Position numbers and translations under genes: made by a program. The notes beneath the pieces are model-generated. The model saw nothing but the letters and a program-made list of their open reading frames with translations, was not told the DNA's origin and ran no database searches. 64,000 nucleotides of DNA, taken from the NCBI GenBank assembly GCA_002778195.1, contig PCDI01000002.1:558001-622000 (forward strand), read 5' to 3'. Shown here one piece after another: positions 9,782-20,702 of this stretch. This DNA comes from Raffaelea ambrosiae. Lineage: Eukaryota; Ascomycota; Sordariomycetes; Ophiostomatales; Ophiostomataceae. Position 1 is the stretch's first letter. Every line of letters begins with the position of its first letter.

Positions 9782-11556
9782 CTATGTCGCCCTTTTCCGC
9801 TCGGCTATCAGCTCTTGCAGGAGCAGAGCGGAGCGTTTCGGCGTCCTTTCGAGTGTTTCGTAGTCGACGTAGGTGACACCGAAGCGTGGTCCGTAGCCGT
9901 CCGACCATTCTATGGTGGAGTGAAGTTAGCCAAAAACAGAAAAGAAAAAGAAACCCCAGAAAACCAAAAAAAGGAGGGCGGGGGGTATTCACCCAAATTG
10001 TCCATCAGGGACCAAGCTAGATAGCCGCGAATGTCGGTGCCGTCTTCGCGAATGGACCGGCAGATGGCGTCGAGGTGGGCAGAAAAGTAGCCGATGCGGT
10101 ACTCGTCATTGACGGCATCCGCGCACGTCATCGTGTCCTCTCCCGGACAGGGACACCCGTTTTCGGTGACGTAGATGGGCTTGCCATACAGGCGGTAGAC
10201 GCGCGTCAGGTGTTTCCGGAAGAGGTCGGGACACGACCGCAACCAGGGCAGGCCGCTCGGCGCCCCGACCGGCCGCCCGTCCTTGCCCTCCTGCAGCTCA
10301 TCGACGCAGCCCAGGTAGTCGTCGGCTTCGGCTTCGACTGTGGTGCCTTGGCGGTGGCGGGCAAACTGGCCGGTGTAGTAGTTCATGCCGTAAAAGTCAG
10401 ACTCGGCCGCGCGCAGGCAGGCCATGTCGGCCGCCGAGAAGCGTGGCAGGCGGTCTCCCAGCTGCTTCCGCATGCAATCGGGATAATCCTGCTTCAGGCT
10501 AGTAGGTGGTTTCCCGTCATTAGTGTTTGTTCCAGAGGAGAAGGAGAAGGGAAAGGAAACAAGGAAGAGGAGGAGGAGGGGAGAGGCTGCACAGCACAAT
10601 ATAGGGTTTGCAAACCAGCCGATGTGGAATTGCATTCTGCGCTCGGCCGCCTCGAGGTCCTCGAGACTGTTTTTGTCCCACGGCTCGTAAAAGTCCCCGT
10701 TCAGGGAGATTCCAATCTTGCCTTGCTGCGCGGACCGGAAGTGCTGGTTGTACGCGTTCACGGCACGTGCGTGGCTCATGATCAGCGCCTTGCCGACGAT
10801 CCACGGCTCACGGGTGCTGTCGCCCTCGGTCGCCGCGGGATTTGTGCTGCTCCTGCCCGGGGCGTTTCTTCCGGTCGAGTATCCCTGACCAGCGGGGGGT
10901 TAGAAAAATCATGACGAGTCCCAAACACAATGAGAATGCAAGGAGGGAATGCAAGGAGGGACGACGACACGACGACACGGTGACACGACGACGCGGACAG
11001 GAACATGGCAGGAACTTACAACGACAGATATGATCCATGGCTCGTTGATGGTGATCCAATGCTTGACACGGTCTCCGAACCGCTCGTAGCAGAGACGGGC
11101 ATACCGCTCAAAGTCTTTCTGGGACTCTTCCACGTCCAGCCACCCGCCGTAGCGGTCGTGCAGGCCCTGGGGCAGGTCCCAGTGGTAGAGGGTGACCCAG
11201 GGGACGATGCCTCTGGACAGCAGGGAGTCGATGATGCGGTTGTAGAAGGCAATGCCGGCCTCGTTGACAGGGTCGTGGCGGCCGCCCTTCGGTATGATGC
11301 GCGACCACGAGAGGGAGAAACGGTAGCTCTGGGCACCGTACTTCTGCAAGAGGTCAAAGTCGTCTTCGTAGCGGTGGTAGTGGTCACAGGCGACGTCGGC
11401 ATGGGCGCCGTTTGTCCGTGACGGCTCCAGATGGCAAAAGGAATCCCAGATGCACGGGCCGCGGCCGTCTTCCGAGACGGCTCCCTCGATCTGGTAGGAA
11501 GCGGTTGCAAAGCCCCAGACAAAGTCTGCCGGCAAAGCGGCAAGTGGTGGTGTCAT
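9782..11556 (-). CDS. GH1 beta-glucosidase
   Basis: Exons (minus strand) 11556-11020, 10884-10598, 10498-9993 and 9909-9782; 485 residues. It hydrolyses terminal beta-glucosidic bonds, for example in cellobiose. The N terminus DFVWGFATASYQIEGA is the GH1 sugar-binding start. The acid/base is Glu172 in NEPW, the nucleophile Glu386 in YVTENG, and NLEWSDGYGPRFG is the C-terminal aglycone motif, created by joining exons 3 and 4. No signal peptide is seen, so it is probably intracellular, cleaving imported disaccharide. It is divergent from an MFS sugar transporter across an 800-bp promoter region, suggesting uptake followed by intracellular hydrolysis. All introns are GT-AG and phase-consistent. 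Confidence 0.93.
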
Positions 11557-12358
11557 GGCTGGACTGGAAGGCTGTCAGGAGACGCGAGTGGGGAGAGGGG
11601 GGGGGGAGGCAATGTGGGAAAAAAAGGGCGAAAGCAAAGGCAAAGGACGGAAGCGTACTTATAAATGGGGAGCCCATTTTTCCCGGTGATTGAGGAAAAC
11701 CCGCGTATTCAGATTCCAAGAACACCCACAGACCGGCAGGCCGGACACCTTTTGCCCGGAAGCCCCAGCGCGCACTGCTGTCCACTTTTCCAGTTTTGCT
11801 ACCGCCGTGCAGATATTAAGCCACGCCACCTGTGATTCCCCGTCGTGCTATTCGCGCCTGCGCTCCCGTGGGCACCTGTCAGCCGTGCAAAACCCCGGAC
11901 TGCACGCGACGCGGCGAAATTGCGGGGCCGGGGTTATGGGGCCAAAATAATTCGGTGGGGCTCCGTGGGAATTTCGCCGACAGCCTAGCCGAATGCAAGA
12001 TCTGGTTCGGACCCGCTGACTGCAGCACGTGATAATACCCCGGGATCGGGATTTCACCGCTACACAACACGCCTCGACCTTTTTTTCGGCGCCCCTCGTG
12101 TGGGACGACTCCATGGGGAAAGGACACAAGACATTACCCCATCATGCACGTCTGGGCCAGAATTCATGATTGAGAGGTCGTCGCGCCCGGGGGCGTATAT
12201 ATATGTGTAGCGGGAGCCTCTGGTTAGTCCAATCAACAGGTCTCTGCTGTTTTCTCATCTACTCTCTCTACCCTCTCTTTACCCTCTACCCTCTACCCTC
12301 TACCATCCTCCACCCCCCCCAACTCCCTCCTCCTCCCCAGACTCACTCCTCCCTTCAA
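11557..12358. promoter_or_regulatory. Divergent promoter region of GH1 and sugar transporter
   Basis: The shared upstream region holds a cluster of SYGGRG hexamers matching the CreA/CRE-1 carbon-catabolite consensus (GCGGGG 11922-11927, CCGGGG 11928-11933, GTGGGG 11955-11960), a TATATATA box at 12196-12203 about 160 bp before the transporter ATG, and a CCCTCTA-repeat pyrimidine tract around 12270-12300 in the likely 5' leader. Binding is inferred from consensus only. Confidence 0.4.
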
Positions 12359-14016
12359 ATGGCTCCCTCCGCGGCTGAGGCCCCCAAGGGGACCACTCTC
12401 TCCTATGACCTTGCAGCAATTCCGCCATTCTGGCGCCGCAAAAACGGCATCCTGCTCTACTTTTTGCTGACATCCTCGCTCTTGGCCACAGCGTCGCTGG
12501 GCATTGATGGTGTGAGTGTGCCCCCTCCCCTTTCCCTTTACCCACCCCCCCCCCCCCTCGAGCTTACCAGATACGGGCTGGCTCAGACAACTGACACCCG
12601 TCTCCCTCGCAGTCCATGACCAACGGCATGCAAGTCCTGACGCAGTGGCAAGACGAGTTCGGCAACCCCACGGGCGCCAAGCTCGGGCTCTTTGGCGCGG
12701 CCAACTCCATCGGCGGCGTAGCGCCGTTTCTGTTCCTCGGCTGGATGAGCGACAAGCTCGGACGGCGCTTCCCCACCGCTCTCGGATCCATCATCATCAT
12801 CGCCGGCGCCCTGGTCGAGCTCTTTGCCACGTCGCTCAGTATGTACATTGGCGGCAAGATCTTGCTGGGCGCGGGCTCGTCCATTATCCAGATGGGTGCG
12901 CCCGTGCTGGTGACGGAGCTGAGCCACCCCAAGGAGCGGGTGCGCATCACGACCTTTTACAACACGTCGGTGGTGCTGGGCTACGTGATCGGCGCGTGGG
13001 GCACGTACGGCTGCGCCAAGATCCACGGCGCGTGGGCGTGGAAGCTGCCGACGCTGATCCAGGTCCTGCCGTCGGCGTACCAGTTCCTGCTCATCTGGTT
13101 CTGCCCCGAGTCGCCGCGCTGGCTGGTGGCGCACGGCCGCGTCGAAGAGGCGCGGCGGATCCTGGGCAAGTACCACGGTGAGAACGACCCCCGCTCGCCG
13201 CTGGTGGACGCCGAGATGGCCGAGATCGAGCTGGCCATCGCCACGGAGCGCGAGAACAACATGACGTGGAAGGAGTTTATGAGCTCGCGCGGAAACCTCA
13301 AGCGCCTCGCCATCTGCGTGGCCATTGCCGTCTTCGGCCAGACGTCGGGCAACAACCTGGTGTCCAACTACCTGACCCAGATCCTCAAGAGCACCGGCAT
13401 CACGTCCGAGGCCGACGTCACGCTCGTCAATGGCATGATCACCGTGTGGCAGTACATTGTGTGCATGACCGTGTGCTTCATCGTCGACCGCCTCAAGCGT
13501 CGCACCTTCTTCCTCGTCGGCTCCGGCGGTGTGGCCGTCGTCTTCATCGCCTGGACCATTGCCGCCCAGCAGTACATTGTCAAGGACTCGCTGGCCGCCG
13601 GCCGCATCGTGCTGGCCTGCATCTTCATCTTCCAGTTCTTCTACACCTTTGCCTGGACCAACGTCAGCGTCACCTACATGCTCGAGGTCACCACGTACCA
13701 GATGCGCGCCAAGGCCTGGGCCCTCAGCCTGCTCGTCGTCCAGTGCGCCACCATCTTCAGCAGCTACGTCAACCCCATCGGCCTCGACAACATTGGCTGG
13801 AAGTTTTACATTTACTACGACGTCTGGGTCTTTGTCATCTTCCTCCTCGTCTACTTCCTCTTCGTCGAGACCTCGGGGCCCACCCTCGAGGAGCTCAGCT
13901 TCCTGTTTGACGGCCCCGCTGCCGGACACGCGCCCAACCTGGACAAGCTGACCGCAGACGCCGTCCATCATGACCATGACCATGACCAGCGGTCGGCGGC
14001 TGACGAGAAAGTGTGA
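12359..14016 (+). CDS. MFS sugar transporter (hexose/disaccharide type)
   Basis: Exons 12359-12511 and 12613-14016; 518 residues. It is a sugar:proton symporter of the major facilitator superfamily in the plasma membrane. Visible signatures are GIDGSMTNGMQ in TM1 (formed by the exon junction), DKLGRR between TM2 and TM3, PESPRWL at the start of the central loop, and FVETSGPTLEEL after TM12, with twelve hydrophobic segments. The C terminus ends in a His/Asp-rich tail. The short first exon and an intron just before SMTNGMQ are common in fungal sugar transporters. It is divergent from the GH1 beta-glucosidase, so beta-glucoside or cellobiose uptake is a reasonable guess; substrate cannot be read from sequence. 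Confidence 0.92.
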
Positions 14017-14165
14017 GGACAACATCCTCGTGCCATGTAGAAAGTACCCCTAATGGTAGACTGGAGCATATTCTCCAATATGAAATAATCACTTGAAATA
14101 ATCAATAAAAAAACCACGAAATTAATACTTCAAATAACCACCACTTGCATCTTGCCTATCTCTCT

Positions 14166-16067
14166 TTACAGGCTGCTCAGGCAGCTGCGCATGTCGTCCC
14201 ATATCCGAATCCGCTCAAACACCACCGCTTCGCTGTCCGGCCCATCCACGAAACTGCTGATGTGGGTAAAACCGGCTTCCAGATAGGCCACGCCTGACAG
14301 CGCAAACCGGTCGTTGGCAAATACCTCGATCGTGTCGCCGTCGCCAAAGATGCGCAGGTGAAGGCGCTCCCAGACGGCCGCCGCCGCCGTCGTGCCGCCG
14401 TCCGTCTGGCTGAACAGCGTAAACGGCCCAGACAGCTCCTCCTTGGGCGTGCCGCTTTCCTCGTTGGTCCTGCTCCGGTCGAGCACAATCGCCTCCGCCT
14501 GCGCATCAAAGTAGACGCTCAGCCTGTGGGACAGGTCGTCGCTGTGCCGCACGTGGAACCCGACGCGGCAGCACCCCCCTCGTGCGACCGGCCGCACCTG
14601 GATCACGGCCTCCAGCTCGTAGCTGGTAGAGCGACACGTCGCCAGGCGTGTCACGCCGGACGAGGCCGCGCTGTCCGGGGGGGCCTTCTCCCACACCTTG
14701 GGCGGTCCCTTGCGCAGCGCCTCGAGGCCCGGCAGCGGCCGAATGCCGAGGGTGAAAATCGTCCTTGTGCGCGCCGTGCCTGTCGCTGTGCCTGCTGCGT
14801 CGGCAGCGGTCCACTGCGTCTTGATCGACGAAATGTCGTCCAGGGACGTCCTCAGCGCCGCGGTGACATTCGGGATACGGCACAGGAAGAGCTCGCGCGG
14901 CAGGGACTGGAAGCCGGCCCAGCCCTTGGCCTCCCGGCGGTCCAGGGCCAGGCTGTCTTCCTTGAGCCAGCCCCAGACGATGCGCTGCTTGGTCAGCGGG
15001 TGCTCGTACGAGCTGGCCGCGTACAGAACGCCGTGGTCCACCAGCCCCATCATCTCCGGCTGCAGCTTGGGCCCGCTCTCGCTCAGCCGCAGGCCGCCCG
15101 CCATCCACAGCAGCCACGAGCCGCATGTGCCGGCCGGGTCGTCCTCCTTTGCGCCGCCCTCCGACCCCACCACCAAGAACTGGCATTGCTCGGCGCCGTC
15201 GCCGAGCGTCATAAAGTTGCCGCACTCCCAGTTCACGCCGTAGTTGCCCGTCCACCGCGTCGGCTTGTACGAGCCCGCCGTGAAGTGCGCCAGCAGGCCG
15301 AGGTACGTCCAGCGGCTAAGATCGTCGGCCTGCACCGCGTACAAAAAGACGGCCGGGCCGCTATCGCGAAGGCCGCCAGAAATCAGGCCGTACAACAGTG
15401 TTCGCTCCGCAACGCCCGCCGCCCCCCCCTGCCGCCGCACCTTGTCCATTGCCGGCCACGCGGCGACAAAGGGGTCGCGCCAGCCGGTCACGGCCAGGCC
15501 TGGCGGCTCTCCGCGCAGAATGGGATTCCGTCCGCTCTTGATCCACGTGCGCCCCGCATCGCGGGACGTCGCCATGGAGAGGCCCGCGCAGTTGGGCATG
15601 TACGGCAGCGCCCAGTTGATGGGCAGGTGGCAGGCAGAGGTGTACAGCACGGTCAGCTGGCCCTCTTCGCCGCCGGGGCCCGCAGGGTGGAAACAGCCGC
15701 TGAAAACGCCGCACCGGTCGTACGCCTCCGACGGCTTCAGAACAGGGGCCGACCCGTTGTGCGTCCATCGCAGGCCGTCTTGGCTGGTGTAGTGGCCCCA
15801 GGCAATGTCGCCCCAGTCACAGTTCTTGGGGTTCCCTGCCAGGAAAAAAAAAAGGAAAGCGTCAGCACTGTCTCTAAGCAGAGAGAGAGAGAGAGAGAGA
15901 GAGAGAATACACCCGGGAGAACCCTACGCACATTGGTAGAAGAGATGGTATGTGCCTGTGGAGACGTCGTATCCCGGAGCACACGGGTCGTTCATCCACC
16001 CCCGGGGCGGCCTGAGATGGAAAACGGGGGGGGGATACCACGGAGACTGGCTTGGGGCTGTCGACAT
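14166..16067 (-). CDS. GH32 fructan-active glycoside hydrolase (invertase/inulinase family)
   Basis: Exons 16067-15932 and 15835-14166; 601 residues. It hydrolyses beta-fructofuranosyl bonds. The three family motifs are complete: WMNDP with nucleophile Asp27, GWRDPF with Asp166 (transition-state stabiliser), and NWECG with acid/base Glu249. The N-terminal propeller is followed by a C-terminal beta-sandwich ending near SSFVDGPDSEAVVFE. The start ATG at 16067 was chosen because it alone is in frame with PVFHLRPPRGWMNDP; no signal peptide follows, so the enzyme appears intracellular, unlike most inulinases. The intron (15836-15931) contains a GA microsatellite. The neighbouring transporter is convergent. 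Endo versus exo activity is not decidable. Confidence 0.92.
15882..15905. repeat. GA dinucleotide microsatellite inside the GH32 intron
   Basis: About twelve GA units within the single intron of the GH32 gene at 14166-16067. On the coding strand it reads as a TC tract between donor and acceptor. Confidence 0.9.
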
Positions 16068-17011
16068 TCTGTGGCAGGAACCGACATACAGCCTGTTGTG
16101 TGTGATGGGTTTTGCAAGAACAGGAGAACGAAGCCAAGTTCCGGCATGCCACCACGCTGTCTGATATATGTACGATCTATGTGTGTGAGCTTATTATTAT
16201 TCGTATGTAGTAGTAGTACGCGAGAAGTCGAAGACGACGTGGATCGTGATTGCTCTGTACTATCTTGACTTGCGGTTTCGGACAATTCGGCGTAATTTGG
16301 AAGCGGAGAAAAAGGGGGTCAATAGTTTCGCCTAACAGGCGGCGGCCAAAATCAAAAATGTACTCGTACTCTGTTAGGGGAAAAAACGCATGACCAGGTG
16401 AGTAGTGTCCAGCCGATTTTGTTTTTGTGGCGCCTTTCCACAGGTTTGCCACACTAGCCGACGAGAGAGCCAGTCCTTAAAAGACGCGATACTGGTGATA
16501 TATGACAGTCCAGTAGCGTTGCCGGCAACGCCAGCTCTGTTTCTATGAGCTAGAAATTGGCACAACCCTTCCCTGCGATCCCTTCGGTCGAGCAGGCGGT
16601 TCCGACGAAAGACCTAACGAGTGCTAGAACCCCACTTCTTTTTGGGGCCAAATGACCGCCATCCCAAAAGAGCGACTCACTTTCAGACCCTTTTAACGAA
16701 AGGTGCTCAGTTAAATAGACTCACTAGTTAAATACACCAAGTCACTCTTCCTCACAAATTTATATTCTAATTATATACTCTTAAAATACTTTAAGAACTT
16801 CACGAAAAAAAAAAATCTTAAAAAAAAATATATAATTAGCATAACTTTATTTTAAATTAATAATTAATAAATTTTATCATTAATTATAAGTTATAAAAAT
16901 ATTTCTGTTGTGTATGTAAATAACTCTTCAGTAAATAACAAATAATAGATTATATTATAGAAAATACTGTCTATAAAAATGTGAATACGTTTCCAACAAA
17001 GCGAAAACATA
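16068..17011. other. Intergenic with AT-rich RIP-like tract (about 16740-17000)
   Basis: No gene is supported. From about 16740 to 17000 the DNA is strongly AT-rich with long TTAAAATA-like stretches, and it ends abruptly at a GC-normal permease relic. The mutated tract may be the rest of the same sequence, or an old repeat beside it. Confidence 0.5.
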
Positions 17012-17248
17012 CAGTTCCTCAGCAGCGTATCCATCGGCGGCCTGGCCAGCTTTGACAGCCTGGTCATCAAGGGCTTTAGATTCAACACGCTCCATATGCT
17101 GCTGATTGGCCTACCTTCGTCTCTTGTGAGTGCCGACAGCGTGGTTTTTATGCGGGGTCACTCTACCCGCGGGCATGGGGTGTTATTGGTCGTGCCCCTG
17201 CTGATATCCATTGCGGGCATTGCCGCCGTCTGCGAGTGTGCCACATAA
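17012..17248 (+). pseudogene. Relic of an MFS permease of the allantoate/anion:cation symporter type
   Basis: One open frame of about 78 codons, ending at TAA 17246-17248, without a start codon. It reads SIGGLASFDSLVIKGFRFNTL, then LLIGLPSSLVS, then HGVLLVVPLLISIAGIAAV. This is the TM7-TM9 arrangement of Dal5-like permeases (SLVIKGFGF, LLGLPSG-, RG-LL-PL). Nothing before or after continues the protein. Upstream lies AT-rich DNA, consistent with a gene destroyed by RIP or deletion. Confidence 0.55.
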
Positions 17249-17757
17249 GACACGGGGTGCCAGTCCGTATGCACATGTGGTGGCGTATTGGCTAAAAAAG
17301 TACTCGTATAGCAGAGTTGACGAGAGAGGCACGCTGGACGGTGTCTAGTACAATTGGGGATGCATGGCAAAACGGACAATCAAAGCGTGGAGTTTCGCTA
17401 TGTGTTGTATGAAAGAATTGGATGGGGCGGCATACTGTGGAATACGGATAGAAATGCCGGAATGTTTCCAATCACGCAGCACCATGTATACGCGGATGTC
17501 CTTGTGTTTTTTATCCTCGTGCTCCGTCATGCTCGCGATCCTTGCTGTAGAATGACGCCCCTGGTGGCTTCATGATCTTTTCTTTTCTTTTCTTTTAACA
17601 GTTACTGCACAGGTTTCGGAAGCACATTTCGGGGGCAAGTTTTGGAGGCATGTGGAAAAATCAACAACAGTCAACCTTCTAATACAATTGTCGTTGTGAA
17701 GAATATAGAAACAAAACAAACCGAGCAATCCACCACATCGTAAAAAACGTCTTGTCC
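17249..17757. other. Intergenic, nothing recognised
   Basis: Short overlapping frames exist here, but none resembles a known protein. It contains the 3' flank of the methyltransferase gene. Confidence 0.4.
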
Positions 17758-19544
17758 CTATCCAGAGGAGGCAGCCACTGGCTTCTGTGCATAAGCCACG
17801 TTGCCGTTGTAATAAGAATGAACCTTCAGACTCCGAAGTTCCTTGCGCACCTGGGCCGCAAATACGGCCAGCTGCTCCTTGGACCAGCCGCAGGCAGAAC
17901 AAACAAGACCCATCGTGCCCTCGATGTCGTCGAATGTGGCTCGCGAGAAGAGTCCAATCTCTTTAAGTTTGGGATCAGTGGACCACTCTGAAGATGGAAT
18001 CTATGGGGTTGTTAAAGAGCCGTCAGTCGGGAAAGAGAAATGGAGAGACATGGAGACGATGGAGAGGCTTGGATAGTTTCTTCTCCCTCCGCAACCCCCC
18101 TTTTCATCGTCTTTGTCTTTACCTTCACTATATGCTCTTGAATGTTTACAAAGCCCGCCTCTTCGAGGGCCTTCCGCTGTATTTTATCAGCAACCGTTCT
18201 CGGATTGATACTCATGCCTAGTCTCTTGAGGCCCTCGAGACCGACAATGTTATACAAGTGGGAGGCCGTTTTCTCGTCGAGCGTGTCGTCGTCCGCCTGA
18301 AAGAAGGCGTCAAAGTCATAGGACTCGATCCAACCGCCAGGCTTGAGGGCGGCGTACGCTTGTTTGAATAGTGCAGTCCAGTCGACGACACAGCCGACTA
18401 GACAACGTAGGTGTACGTAGTCGAGCGTTTCGTTGCCGAATGTCCAGTTCTTTGTGAAGTCGTCGATTTCGCTGACGGTCATAGTCAGATATAGAAGGGA
18501 TAGTATATGTATAATAGAAAAAAAAAGAAACAAAGAAACAAAGAAACAAAGAAACAAAACAGAATAATATGCTCACAACTTTAGGTTGGGGGGCACCCAT
18601 GTAGGCTGGATGGGCGAAATGTCTGTCCCGACGATTTCGGCCTCGGGGAAGAGGTCGGCAAATTCCCTATGTTGGTATCACATAACCGCGATTAGTATCT
18701 CTGAAAAGACTTCTCAAGTCGCAAAGGCAATGATGCTCAAAGCTATGACTCGTCTTACATTGCCCATATCCCAGTTCCCGTACCAATATCGACCGCTTTC
18801 TTTATTTTATCCAGTTTGTCAGCCCCGAAACTTCCATCTTTTCGGAGAGGCCATCCCGACTCATGTTCACCTTTATATTCTTCAGTGGAGCTAGATAGAG
18901 CTTTCCGTCTAAGGCGAGCGTAAACGTATGGTACCTTTTTTTGTTAGCTAATTCAGGCCACACCTACACACACACACATATATAAATATATTTACACCCC
19001 CTTCAAGGAAAAAAAAAAAGAATTAGTCAGGGTCCAAAATACGTACAGAATATCAAGTCTGTTAGACTGGGTGTCATCATTGGCGGCACTAGTAAGGCAA
19101 ACTGTTAAAAATAGAGTTGCTTGGCAGAGGAGATGGAATTCCGTCAGAGATACGAGAGATGTGACGTACTAGTAAGTTTTGTCTGTGACACGGTCACTGT
19201 GGTAGGTTCTGCCATTGACCTCGCGGTAGCGGAGGATACTGCTGGTGATGGATGCGGTCGAGCTTTCTGCATCTTGCCCGAGCGCGGAATCATCGTCGTT
19301 CTGATAAAGCACAACAGTCACGTTAGGTGTTTTCCAGCAGAAAAAGAAAAGAAAAGAATAAAAAAAAAAGTATCCAAAGCAGAGAAAACACCTTCAAACA
19401 GCTTCCTTGGAAGCTACTCACATCTTCCCCCCATTCCTCCAACAACTCTCCCCCCACCGGCCGAAGGGATTCTGACTGGTTCCCGGGTGGAGGAGACCCG
19501 GACGGGGACTTTGACGGGGAGTTTGATGGCTTCTTGGAGGCCAT
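17758..19544 (-). CDS. LaeA-like SAM-dependent methyltransferase
   Basis: Eight exons: 19544-19422, 19300-19170, 19088-19047, 18934-18871, 18799-18759, 18666-18577, 18471-18123, 18000-17758; 360 residues. The SAM-binding motif VDIGTGTGIW lies at residues 123-132, followed by EIVGTDISPIQP and WVPPNLKFEIDD, the hallmark order of the LaeA/UMTA-like fungal methyltransferases. SITSSILRYREVNGRTYH and LDGKLYLAPL are the usual N-terminal family blocks. Exons 3 (42 nt) and 5 (41 nt) are very small. A 71-nt intron at 18870-18800 is required to keep frame; it carries a CTGAC branch site. Relatives regulate secondary metabolism or modify small molecules; no biosynthetic cluster is evident here, so the role is open. 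Confidence 0.85.
18529..18560. repeat. GAAACAAA 8-bp tandem repeat in a methyltransferase intron
   Basis: Four near-perfect GAAACAAA units lie in the intron between exons 6 and 7 of the reading order (18472-18576). A CA/TA microsatellite also lies near 18964-18990 in another intron of the same gene. Confidence 0.85.
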
Positions 19545-20702
19545 CTTGAAAGTTGGTATACGTCTGTTATGGCGGCCGACACCGCGAGTCCTCAAGACCG
19601 CAAGACCGTGAGAGCTAAGTGAGTGAGAAGGGAGAGAAGGCGGTAATTGCAAACGAGCAAGAAAAAATTTCTAGAAATGAGGGGTAGGGACCCTGAAGCA
19701 GTCGAGTCACCTTTTATGATACTGGTGTACGAGTAAGGATGTAGCAGTGCAGTGACCCGCGTATGCAGTTGTGGCTTGTCAACATATTAGACCACTTTCA
19801 AAGGTTCTTACTGGATGCCAAATCAGCCTAGGCTTCGAATAGTATGTATTGGCTCTCCTTTTCTGGCATAGTCTCTTCTGCCTTGGGAATTCTCCTCTGG
19901 ACAAAGCAGAGCGTCGCAAGTTTCCCTGCAGGATGATGCGGGACAATGCAGAATGGTGCAGGAAGGTGTGGAGACGCGGGATAAATACCACAGTAGTAAA
20001 AATCGCATCACACATGGCACGATAAGAAAGAGAGAGTTGTATTACATATTGCATTCTGTTGTGTACGTGTACTTACATAGTAGTACTGTACCATAGTACT
20101 CGCAATACGCCCTACTATGAGATATGTAAATCTCGGATAGACTTGGATATCAGAGTCTAGACCAGGATGCCGTTTCGGGTGGTTTTCGGGTGGTTCCATC
20201 GATATGGTCCTACCTAAAGGTGGTCGGCATGGCTCGCCAAGAAGGCTTTGTGCTGGAACAAGGTCGAGACGAATGTGGACGGGAAGCAGGCATATGTTTA
20301 AGCTTTTCTAAAATGAACATTGTGTCTTGCGTATTGGCTTAGAGAACAGGAGGCTGAGAGTCGGAAATGGAGTTCCTCCAAAGCAAAGGGCTTCTGTGAA
20401 TGTGTGTGAATGTGTGTGAATAATACAGCAATGGGGCAGCGGGCTGGGAAGCAGAAAAGAGGCACCAGAATTTCGAAGCGCAGGCACTAAGCAGGCCACA
20501 GCAGAAGCAGCACAGGGGTGCACCAGCACAGCTATAAGCGGGGTTCTTTACGAAATAGGAAATTTTAGATGACAAGTATACAATTTAGTGTGCGAAAATA
20601 TGTAGAAAAATATACAACTAAAATCAAGCGAGAACCAGAAAATGGAAAAGACACATATAGAAATCGACAAGCCACTCCTATGAAAATCTCACAGAAGACT
20701 TC
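19545..20702. other. Intergenic, nothing recognised
   Basis: This holds the methyltransferase promoter and the 3' flank of the lectin-like gene. A short GTGTGAAT repeat occurs at about 20398-20420. No coding frame looks conserved. Confidence 0.45.

Noticed and set aside
12583..14025. 480-codon open frame on minus
   Set aside because: Antisense shadow of the MFS transporter; highly acidic and low-complexity.
14358..16268. 636-codon open frame on plus
   Set aside because: Antisense shadow of the GH32 gene; composition is Arg/Ala/Pro-rich with no domain pattern.
18759..18934. Apparent one-base frameshift in the LaeA-like gene
   Set aside because: A 71-nt intron (18800-18870) with a CTGAC branch and GT-AG ends removes the conflict and gives the conserved spacing.
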